Origin: Frankiaceae bacterium
GTDB lineage: Bacteria > Actinomycetota > Actinomycetes > JAFAQI01
Direction of reading: 5' to 3'
Assembly: GCA_030840615.1 (NCBI GenBank)
Contig: JAVEEE010000217.1
Span: forward strand, 1 to 5,213
Length of the DNA stretch: 5,213 bases
This document shows positions 1 through 5,213 of this stretch, one piece after another (position 1 is the first letter of the stretch; every line of letters begins with the position of its first letter). Below the pieces are notes generated by a model. It searched no databases. It was not told where the DNA came from and saw only the letters and a list, made by a program, of their open reading frames with translations. The position numbers and the translations under genes are program-made.

Positions 1-1259
1 CGTTGCCGACCGACACTCCGTGTGGGTCGATCCCGGATGCCTTCTGGACCTTGCCCGACGGCACGGCCTACGGCACCTACATGGGTGGTCCGGTCGCACC
101 GGGAGCTTGCTCCTACACCGACGGCCAGACGCGACTGGGCAACGGCTACGGCGGATCGCCCGGCGAGATCGTCCACTTCGCTCCGGACGGCACCGTGCTG
201 TCCGAGGAGCCGGCGGCCTCCGCGTCCAGCGAGGACCCGGCTCTGTGCCCGAACTACCCGCCGATTCCCGGGCAGGCGACCTGCGCCAACCCGCACGGCA
301 TCCAGGTGCGCAGTGACCTCAAGCGGATGGTCGTCAGCGACTACGCCGAGCCGCGCAACATCGTGCTCGACCCGGTGAAGCCACAGGACAACAAGCTGTT
401 CCGCAGCACCGTGCGCATCTTCGACATCAGCAAGGAGAACACCCCGACGCTGGTCTCGGTGTCCACGATGCCCAACGGTCCTCGCACCGAGCGCAACCCG
501 GGCCACGACGAGCCGACCGGCATCATGGAGACGACCGTCACCAACCTGCCGCAGCACAAGGGCGCGTTCGCGGAGTCGATGTGTGGTGGCGTCATCTACT
601 ACACGCCCGACATCACCGCGAAGAACCCGAAGTGGCGGGAGGTCTTCGACGACACGACGGCAGCGAAGCACATCAACCCGGATGTGACTGAAGGCGCCGG
701 CTGTGACGGTGGCGGTTGGCTGCAGACGAGCCCGGACGACAAGTACCTGTTCCACGCGGTGATCGGGCGCAACGCCGGCTCGCTGTCCGTGGACGACACC
801 GGCTCACCGAAGATGGTCTACGCGCTGGACATCCGCAAGCTCCTTGCGGCCGGCGACACGACCAAATGCAGCATCGACGACATCCACGAGGTCTACTCGG
901 GTGGACAGGAAGCTGACTGCCCGGGCGTCGCGAGCGTTCTCCCGGTCAGCGACGGCACGTCGGGCGGACCGCACTGGGGCGCGCTGGACAACTTCAAGCG
1001 CTCCGCTGACGGATCGTTCGTCGAGACCAACCAGCCGAACCGGCTTGCCTACTCGAACTACTTCGTTGCACGTACCGGTGTCGACGGCAACCACAAGGTC
1101 TGCATCGCCACCATCGGACCGGACGCTCAACTGACGCCGGACCGCACGTTCATCGACGAGAACGACGGCACGCCGTGCGTCAACTTCAACCGCACGAACT
1201 GGCCGCACGGCGCCGAAGGCAACGCGAAGCCGCACTCCGAGATGTTCGTGGTCTCCTGA
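1..1259 (+). CDS. Exported beta-propeller protein, selenium-binding protein/methanethiol oxidase-like (5' partial)
   Basis: The frame is open to the left edge (first full codon at 3, a TTG that is probably internal), so the N-terminus and any signal peptide lie outside; 418 residues are visible. Blade-like strands recur, such as HGIQVRSDLKRMVVSDY (98-114), SPDDKYLFHAV (243-253) and NRLAYSNYFVAR (346-357), as in YVTN/SBP56-type propellers. Four His motifs stand out: NPHG (His98), GGPHW (His324), WPHG (His402) and KPHSE (His411), the last two close to the C-terminus. Ten cysteines (7, 36, 82, 94, 194, 234, 289, 306, 367, 392) suggest disulfides and export. In the SBP56 family, methanethiol oxidases are copper-dependent and oxidise methanethiol to formaldehyde, hydrogen peroxide and hydrogen sulfide; whether this divergent member does so is unknown. 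The following gene starts 2 nt after its stop and has a CopD-like domain, which fits a copper link. The propeller fold is fairly likely; the enzyme assignment is weak, and another YVTN-type propeller is the main alternative. Confidence 0.6.
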   Translation, partial: LPTDTPCGSIPDAFWTLPDGTAYGTYMGGPVAPGACSYTDGQTRLGNGYGGSPGEIVHFAPDGTVLSEEPAASASSEDPALCPNYPPIPGQATCANPHGIQVRSDLKRMVVSDYAEPRNIVLDPVKPQDNKLFRSTVRIFDISKENTPTLVSVSTMPNGPRTERNPGHDEPTGIMETTVTNLPQHKGAFAESMCGGVIYYTPDITAKNPKWREVFDDTTAAKHINPDVTEGAGCDGGGWLQTSPDDKYLFHAVIGRNAGSLSVDDTGSPKMVYALDIRKLLAAGDTTKCSIDDIHEVYSGGQEADCPGVASVLPVSDGTSGGPHWGALDNFKRSADGSFVETNQPNRLAYSNYFVARTGVDGNHKVCIATIGPDAQLTPDRTFIDENDGTPCVNFNRTNWPHGAEGNAKPHSEMFVVS

Positions 1260-1261
1260 CG

Positions 1262-3085
1262 ATGCATCTTCCGTCCGTGGTCCTGGTCCAGCACCTGCAT
1301 GCGGGTGCTGGTCCAGGACCCGCCCCTGGTCTCCCGCTGCTCGCCACCGCCGCGTTGTACGTCGCGGTTGCCGCAGCCGGGTTGCTCCTCGCTCCACTTC
1401 TCACCCGCATCACCGGTCGAGCGCGGTCGCGTCGCATCGTGCTGTCGGTGCTGGCTCTCGCCTACGCGGGGCTGCTCGCGGCGATGACCGCCCGCGATGA
1501 GGTCGGCGTCGCGGTGCTTGCCGCGGCCCTAGCTGCAATCGCTGTCGGCATGGCCTCCGCGCTGCGTGGCGCCGCCGGTGACCAGGCCGTCGCCGGTGCA
1601 GCTGTCCTGGTCGTCCAAGCGTCGTTCGTCGGCACTACCGACGGCCTCGCGCACCTGTTCGTCGTCAGCGCGCACCTGGTCGCCGCCGCGATCTGGCTCG
1701 GTGGCGTGCTGCACCTGGCCATCGTCGCGACCCGCCGACCGGATCGGTGGATGCTCGCCGGCGGCATCCGTCGCTTCACGCCGTATGCCCTCGGCAGTGC
1801 ACTGGCTCTCGCGGGCACCGGTGTCGTGCTACTGGTCTTCCACAACGTCGGGCTCGCCGCGCTCACCTCGACCGGCTTCGGCGCGCTCGTGCTCACCAAG
1901 GGCGTGTTGCTGGTGGTCGCGGGAATGCTCGGGCTCGCGCACCGCAGGGCCGCCGACCGTGCAGGGCTGCGCCGCCGGCCGGTCCTGTTGCGCATCGAGG
2001 CCGGTGTGCTCTCGTCCGCGCTCGGCTGCGCCGCCGTGCTCACCGGTATCGCTGACCCGCAACCTGTCGTCAGCCTTGCTGCGCCCGGCTTGTCCGTCGT
2101 AAGGCTCGGCGACGCCGACCCGGTCGCGCTGTTCGTCGTGTCGACCGCCCGTGACCGCGGGCTTCTCCAGCTCGCCGGCGACGAGTCGCTGCGCGTCTTC
2201 GACCGCGTCGAAGGCCGGGCGCATGACCTCGACCCCGGCGACGTGCTGCCCGTCGGACTCGTCGACTCGAAGGCCGCGCTGGAGGTGACCAGCGGCTCGA
2301 GCACGGCGACCGTGCGGCTGCCGGCAACGGCGCCGACGCCGGTGACGGCCCGGGACTCGATCACGGCCGACCAGACCGGCTGGATGCGCTACCAGCTCGG
2401 CCGCGCCCTCGCTGTTCAGACCTATGGCGCGCACGCATCGGCAAACGTCGCCTGCGCCGCGCTCGGTTCCCGAGCCGACGGCGTCGGTCTCGGACGAGCA
2501 CTGCGTGCGGCCGGCGTACGGCGGGTGTCCGTGGTCTCCGACCGCACCTCCCGCGCGCATGCGCTTCTGCGTGGTTTGCGGGAGGCGGGGGTCGCGGTGG
2601 TTCACGACGCGATGACGTTGGTCCTTGCCTCCGGAGCCTCCGACGCCCGCGCTGCGCTCACCCGGGTCGCCGGACGCGGCGAAGCCGCAGACCGATCCGT
2701 GCGGGCGATCTATCTCGCGCCCTGGCTGCTCGACGGCAGCCTGCTGTCGATGTCGTCGGCGTTGCGCCTGCCCCCGGTCACGGTCGCCGCGCCGGTCGAC
2801 CCGATGTCGCCCGTGGCCGATCGGTTCCGCGCCGACCTCATCTCCGCCGGGGGAGGGGTCGCGCCGTCGCTGGCCGGTCTCCTCGGCTATCTGTCGGTCG
2901 CCGAAGCCGGGTCGGCTGCAGCCCCTGCTCTCTCCCTCTACGCCGCCACGCCGGTCGGCTTCCTGCCTGGCGTCCTCGACGCCTGGCACCAGCACCGGAC
3001 CGACGGCTGGTTCGCGAACGGAACCCTCGTCGCAACCACGAACGCCATCCCGCTGAGCCACGACTGCACGCCTTTATCCACCTGA
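1262..3085 (+). CDS. CopD-like multi-pass membrane protein fused to a substrate-binding-protein-like C-terminal domain
   Basis: The protein has 607 residues from ATG 1262. This start is chosen because it sits 2 nt after the upstream stop (translational coupling) and an earlier ATG at 1175 would run deep into that gene; there is no clear Shine-Dalgarno site, and GTG 1277 or TTG 1355 are possible alternatives. Residues about 24-265 hold seven or eight hydrophobic segments (about 24-48, 58-77, 83-100, 108-124, 131-155, 175-195, 205-226, 245-263). CopD-like signatures are HLVAAAIWLGGVL (138-150), FGALVLTKGVLLV (206-218) and LLRIEAG ending in LTGIADP (242-266). CopD proteins are inner-membrane proteins of copper uptake or resistance. 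Residues 275-355 form a soluble linker domain. Residues about 375-600 are alternating alpha/beta with VRRVSVVSD (419-427), AIYLAPWLL (482-490) and SLAGLLGYLSVAEA (536-549), resembling part of a type 1 periplasmic-binding fold. The CopD call is fairly firm; the C-terminal call is inference. Confidence 0.75.
   Translation: MHLPSVVLVQHLHAGAGPGPAPGLPLLATAALYVAVAAAGLLLAPLLTRITGRARSRRIVLSVLALAYAGLLAAMTARDEVGVAVLAAALAAIAVGMASALRGAAGDQAVAGAAVLVVQASFVGTTDGLAHLFVVSAHLVAAAIWLGGVLHLAIVATRRPDRWMLAGGIRRFTPYALGSALALAGTGVVLLVFHNVGLAALTSTGFGALVLTKGVLLVVAGMLGLAHRRAADRAGLRRRPVLLRIEAGVLSSALGCAAVLTGIADPQPVVSLAAPGLSVVRLGDADPVALFVVSTARDRGLLQLAGDESLRVFDRVEGRAHDLDPGDVLPVGLVDSKAALEVTSGSSTATVRLPATAPTPVTARDSITADQTGWMRYQLGRALAVQTYGAHASANVACAALGSRADGVGLGRALRAAGVRRVSVVSDRTSRAHALLRGLREAGVAVVHDAMTLVLASGASDARAALTRVAGRGEAADRSVRAIYLAPWLLDGSLLSMSSALRLPPVTVAAPVDPMSPVADRFRADLISAGGGVAPSLAGLLGYLSVAEAGSAAAPALSLYAATPVGFLPGVLDAWHQHRTDGWFANGTLVATTNAIPLSHDCTPLST
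1279..1320. repeat. 17-bp inverted repeat (hairpin) just after the propeller gene
   Basis: The arms at 1279-1295 and 1304-1320 are complementary at 16 of 17 positions; the only mismatch is T1287 against T1312. The 8-nt loop at 1296-1303 reads TGCATGCG. It begins 20 nt after the stop of the propeller gene, where a transcription terminator would sit, but no T-run follows the right arm, so it is not a canonical intrinsic terminator. With the ATG at 1262 it also lies inside codons 6-20 of the CopD-like gene. It could be a U-less terminator or attenuator, an mRNA stability element, or a structure affecting translation of the downstream gene. The symmetry is seen directly; the role is inferred. Confidence 0.8.
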
Positions 3086-3091
3086 CCGCAA

Positions 3092-3121
3092 TCCCTGAGA
3101 CCCCACTTCCCTGAGACCCCA
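3092..3121. repeat. Two direct copies of a 14-bp motif, 16-bp period
   Basis: TCCCTGAGACCCCA occurs at 3092-3105 and again, identically, at 3108-3121, separated by CT. A shorter echo, GGAGAC, follows at 3127-3132. The copies sit between the stop of the CopD-like gene and the ribosome binding site of the anchored protein gene, where a regulator could act. The 16-bp spacing is not a whole number of helical turns, so slippage duplication is as likely as a tandem operator. Confidence 0.7.
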
Positions 3122-3126
3122 ATTTC

Positions 3127-3136
3127 GGAGACGGAG
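3127..3136 (+). promoter_or_regulatory. Ribosome binding site of the anchored protein gene
   Basis: GGAGACGGAG contains two GGAG cores (3127-3130 and 3133-3136). The second leaves 8 nt before ATG 3145, which is good spacing and fixes that start. It is the only clear Shine-Dalgarno site in the window; the other visible starts appear to rely on coupling to the preceding stop codon. Confidence 0.75.
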
Positions 3137-3144
3137 TCCTTTCC

Positions 3145-4161
3145 ATGCATTTTCCCTCTCGACAGAACTGGCCCCGGTGGGCCCGCGCCGCGTCGTCGGC
3201 ATGGGTGCTCTCACCGTTGCTGGTGCTCAGCCTTCTTGTCGTGTCGTTCGTCGGCTACGGCGCATGGACGCGCAGCCAACCGACGCACTACTCGCGGGGC
3301 GGTGATGCCTTCGCCGCGACCGGTCTGCCCGGCGCGCAATCGTCACCGGGCACGAAGACCTCGCCCGGCGCTGATCACGGGCGACCCGCTGGTGCGAAGA
3401 AGCACACATCGCCGACCTCGGTCACCGGCGGCACCACCGGTCGGCACGTGTCGACCGGCGGAGGCCCGGTGAGCAGCGGCCAGTCCTCGTCAGGTGGGCA
3501 CACCGGCTCGACACCGCCGCCGAGTGACGGGGGGCCGGTCTGGAACACACCGCGTAGCGGCTCCTACACCCTGGCCGTCTCGGGTAAGGAACACGTCCGG
3601 TTCGGACCGTTCTCCGCCTGCACCAACACGTTCCCGAGTCGCTCGCAGCTCGTCGTACGCCCGGCCAGCGGCGAGCCCGCAGGCTCCTACGACTTCGACC
3701 TGCGCTTCTACCCGAGCAGTGCCAATCGCCACGACGAACGGCACATCTACCGCTACACCTCGAGCGGCATGTTCCTCTCCTTCGAGCAGGCGACCGTGAC
3801 CTGCGGTGGTGTGAAGCAGTCGTCGAGCGTCAGCTACTCACCGACACAACAGCGGGCGCCGCTGCCACTTTCGGTCGGCGCCACCTGGCACGACCACGGC
3901 GGCGACAACGCGCGCACCGAGGACGGCACGGGCAAGGTGGTCGGCACCGCAAACCTGACCGTGGGTGGGCACACCTATCGCACCTACGTCATCGACTCGC
4001 ACCTCAACATGACCGGCGACGAGACAGGCAGTCGCGACCAGCGGTGGTGGTATTCGCCCGATATCGGGATGCCGCTCAAATGGACCGAGTCACTGTCGGG
4101 CAAGCGTTCCGGCGCGACCTACAGCGAGGACGTCACGGTGACGGTGGTGGCCACCCCGTGA
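3145..4161 (+). CDS. Single-pass membrane-anchored extracytoplasmic protein with low-complexity linker
   Basis: The protein has 338 residues; the start is supported by the GGAG site 8 nt upstream. I do not recognise a named family. A basic N-terminus (Arg6, Arg11, Arg14) precedes one hydrophobic segment at about 20-40, giving an uncleaved signal anchor or signal peptide with no lipobox cysteine. Residues about 45-135 form a Ser/Gly/Thr/Pro-rich disordered linker typical of proteins spanning a thick Gram-positive wall. Residues about 138-338 look like an all-beta domain: an opening GSYTLAVSG, alternating strands, GKVVGTANLTVGGHTYRTY (263-281) and RWWYSPDIGMPLKW (300-313). This resembles uncharacterised actinobacterial secreted proteins with a repeated beta-strand fold. 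The only two cysteines, 159 and 220, both in this domain, could form one disulfide. Its stop overlaps the GTG start of the DUF4395 gene by 4 nt, so the two are probably co-translated. Possible roles are an accessory or ligand-binding subunit at the cell surface; this is inference. Confidence 0.85.
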   Translation: MHFPSRQNWPRWARAASSAWVLSPLLVLSLLVVSFVGYGAWTRSQPTHYSRGGDAFAATGLPGAQSSPGTKTSPGADHGRPAGAKKHTSPTSVTGGTTGRHVSTGGGPVSSGQSSSGGHTGSTPPPSDGGPVWNTPRSGSYTLAVSGKEHVRFGPFSACTNTFPSRSQLVVRPASGEPAGSYDFDLRFYPSSANRHDERHIYRYTSSGMFLSFEQATVTCGGVKQSSSVSYSPTQQRAPLPLSVGATWHDHGGDNARTEDGTGKVVGTANLTVGGHTYRTYVIDSHLNMTGDETGSRDQRWWYSPDIGMPLKWTESLSGKRSGATYSEDVTVTVVATP

Positions 4162-4688
4162 CGACCGCGGTGGCATCGGCGTCGGCCACGAGCCGGCCGA
4201 GGTTCTTCTCGTTTCCCGACCCGGTGAACGAGAACGCGGTCCGTGTCACGGCGGCAGGTGTCGCCGTGCTCGCGCTGTTCGCCGTCGTGACGCAACGGCC
4301 GGAGCTCTTGGTGGCGATCGCCTACGGGTTTTGTGCGCGTGTGCTCGCCGGCCCTCGGCTGAGCCCGTTGGCGTTGCTGGCAACCAAGGTGATCGCGCCG
4401 CGGCTGCGGGCCACGCCGCGACTGGTGTCGGGGCCGCCGAAGCGCTTCGCGCAGGGCCTTGGCGCCCTCGCGTCCGTCACAGCCGCCGTCCTCTACTACG
4501 GTCCGGGCTGGCACGTCGCGGCGTTCGCGCTCGCCGGTGTCATGGTCGTGCTGGCGACGCTCGAGTCCGGACTGCGCATCTGCGTCGGTTGCCTGCTGCA
4601 TGCGTGGCTGGTCAACCGTGGAGTGATCCGATCGGTCGCCTGCGCCGACTGCGCCGACATCAGCCTGCGCGTCGGCGCCATTCGATGA
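4158..4688 (+). CDS. DUF4395 family integral membrane protein
   Basis: The protein has 176 residues from GTG 4158, which overlaps the preceding TGA by 4 nt. An ATG at 4044 in the same frame lies far inside the preceding gene and gives a basic, non-hydrophobic extension, so it was rejected. Seen features: FPDPVNENAVRVTAAG (19-34), LAGPRLSPLALL (63-74), PPKRFAQGLG (93-102) and GLRICVGCLLHAWLV (138-152), in the order expected for DUF4395, whose members end in a hydrophobic segment with a CxGC motif. About four or five membrane segments are visible (29-44, 49-65, 101-116, 119-135, 141-152). A second CxxC follows at Cys162/Cys165 in a short tail. The family function is unknown; in my recollection its genes often lie near thioredoxin-like or sulfurtransferase genes, so a role in thiol or sulfur handling is plausible. 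Its stop overlaps the ATG of the flavoprotein gene by 4 nt, implying coupled expression. Confidence 0.85.
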   Translation: MTTAVASASATSRPRFFSFPDPVNENAVRVTAAGVAVLALFAVVTQRPELLVAIAYGFCARVLAGPRLSPLALLATKVIAPRLRATPRLVSGPPKRFAQGLGALASVTAAVLYYGPGWHVAAFALAGVMVVLATLESGLRICVGCLLHAWLVNRGVIRSVACADCADISLRVGAIR

Positions 4689-5213
4689 CAACCATCGGCG
4701 TGGTCGGCGGCGGAGCGGCCGGAACGATGGTGGTGACCCATCTCGCGCGGACGTGGGACGCGCGGCAACCGCTCAGCATCGTTGTCTACGACACCTCTGC
4801 ACGGCCGGCCCGCGGTGTTGCCTACTCGACGACCGAGCCGCACCACCTGCTCAACGTGCCCGCCGGTCGGATGAGTGCGGTGCATGACGACGACGGCCAC
4901 TTCCTGCACTGGTTGCGGAGCCGTGATGCGAAGTCCACGGCTGAGGACTTCCGGCCACGCTGCGAATACGGCGACTACCTCGCCGACACACTCGCCGACC
5001 ACGCGGCGGCGGTCCGCCTCGTCGTACGGCGTTGCCAGGTCATCGGGGTCAGCCGTGCCGGCGCCGGGGTGCGGATCGAGCATGCCGACGGCGCGGACCG
5101 CGTCGACGCCGTTGTGCTCGCCCTCGGGCACGCGCCACCGGCGCGACCACCGGCCGTGGTCGCCCCCGAATCGGCCGGCTACGTGGCCGATCCGTGGGCT
5201 CCCGGCGCCCTGC
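4685..5213 (+). CDS. FAD/NAD(P)-binding protein, FAD_NAD_binding_9 type (3' partial)
   Basis: Translation from ATG 4685, which overlaps the upstream stop by 4 nt (ATGA), gives 176 residues in an open frame to the window edge. The N-terminus is a Rossmann dinucleotide-binding site: IGVVGGGAAGTM with Gly8-x-Gly10-x-x-Gly13, ending in an acidic residue at the end of strand 2 (VVYD, Asp36), as expected for binding the FAD adenosine ribose. GVAYSTTEPHHLLNVPAGRM (44-63) and the downstream HFLHWL (72-77) and YGDYL (95-99) are characteristic of the FAD_NAD_binding_9 family, and VVLALGH (143-149) is the second conserved glycine strand. No signal peptide or membrane segment is visible, so it should be cytoplasmic. 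Members are usually several hundred residues long, so more than half is probably missing. The substrate is unknown; it may supply or accept electrons for the envelope proteins encoded upstream, which is inference from gene order only. Confidence 0.88.
   Translation, partial: MTTIGVVGGGAAGTMVVTHLARTWDARQPLSIVVYDTSARPARGVAYSTTEPHHLLNVPAGRMSAVHDDDGHFLHWLRSRDAKSTAEDFRPRCEYGDYLADTLADHAAAVRLVVRRCQVIGVSRAGAGVRIEHADGADRVDAVVLALGHAPPARPPAVVAPESAGYVADPWAPGAL

Larger units (their letters stand above)
3086..3144. other. Only intergenic gap in the window (59 nt)
   Basis: This is the single non-coding gap between complete genes and it splits the cluster into two blocks. It holds two copies of a 14-bp direct repeat and the ribosome binding site of the next gene. 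I see no convincing -35/-10 pair and no hairpin followed by a T-run, so both read-through from upstream and a weak local promoter remain possible. Confidence 0.5.

Noticed and set aside
1175..1261. Upstream ATG extension of the CopD-like gene
   Set aside because: It would overlap the propeller gene by 85 nt and add a strongly basic stretch that is not membrane-like; ATG 1262 just after the stop is the better start.
1279..1320. Calling the hairpin an intrinsic terminator
   Set aside because: There is no T-run after the right arm and the next gene probably starts before the hairpin, so it is listed only as an inverted repeat.
804..1397. Reverse-strand open frame of 197 codons across the first gene junction
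   Set aside because: Its composition is Arg/Val/Asp-rich shadow sequence, with no motif and no ribosome binding site; it crosses two well-supported forward genes.
1829..3061. Long reverse-strand open frame of 410 codons opposite the CopD-like gene
   Set aside because: It is rich in Arg, Gly and charged residues with no recognisable motif, and overlaps a forward gene with clear membrane segments. Long antisense frames are expected in high-GC DNA.
3060..3144. Possible internal promoter ahead of the anchored protein gene
   Set aside because: No -35/-10 pair with sensible spacing can be made out, so none is annotated, although transcription starting here is not excluded.
4146..4155. Perfect 10-bp palindrome GGTGGCCACC just before the GTG start at 4158
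   Set aside because: It is short and falls in codons for Val-Val-Ala-Thr, so chance in GC-rich coding sequence explains it; a nearby GTCACGGTGAC (4132-4142) is similar.
4044..4157. Upstream ATG extension of the DUF4395 gene
   Set aside because: It lies inside the anchored protein gene and adds 38 basic residues with no family similarity; GTG 4158 in a 4-nt overlap is typical of coupled genes.
4496..5131. Reverse-strand open frame of 211 codons opposite the DUF4395 and flavoprotein genes
   Set aside because: The forward strand encodes a clear Rossmann motif and family signatures over the same bases; the reverse product shows nothing recognisable.

Overview
The window is high-GC DNA with tightly packed genes all on the + strand, overlapping start and stop codons, and proteins rich in Ala, Arg, Gly and Val. 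This points to a high-GC actinobacterium. I cannot name a genus. There are five protein genes, the first and last cut by the window edges, and no RNA genes, insertion sequences, CRISPR arrays or phage genes.

Layout: (1) 1-1259, the 3' part of a probably exported, cysteine-rich beta-propeller protein resembling the selenium-binding protein/methanethiol oxidase (SBP56) group. (2) 1262-3085, a 607-residue protein with an N-terminal multi-pass CopD-like membrane domain and a C-terminal soluble region resembling part of a type 1 periplasmic substrate-binding protein. A strong 17-bp inverted repeat (1279-1320) lies across its first codons. (3) 3086-3144, the only real intergenic gap, with a 14-bp direct repeat at 16-bp spacing and a clear Shine-Dalgarno site. 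(4) 3145-4161, a single-pass membrane-anchored protein with a long Ser/Gly/Thr/Pro linker and an extracytoplasmic beta-rich domain. (5) 4158-4688, a DUF4395 integral membrane protein with two CxxC motifs. (6) 4685-5213, the N-terminal part of an FAD/NAD(P)-binding oxidoreductase-like protein (FAD_NAD_binding_9 type).

Genes 1 and 2 are 2 nt apart; genes 3/4 and 4/5 each overlap by 4 nt (GTGA, ATGA). Apart from the 59-nt gap the set looks like one or two co-transcribed units. The working picture, which is inference, is an envelope-centred redox or metal system: an exported His/Cys-rich propeller that may bind copper, a CopD-type membrane protein that may supply copper or sense a ligand, an anchored accessory protein, a DUF4395 membrane protein of a family often found near thiol and sulfur-transfer genes, and a cytoplasmic flavoprotein. 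The least ordinary element is the CopD to substrate-binding-protein fusion. I would not claim that a new system is demonstrated here.
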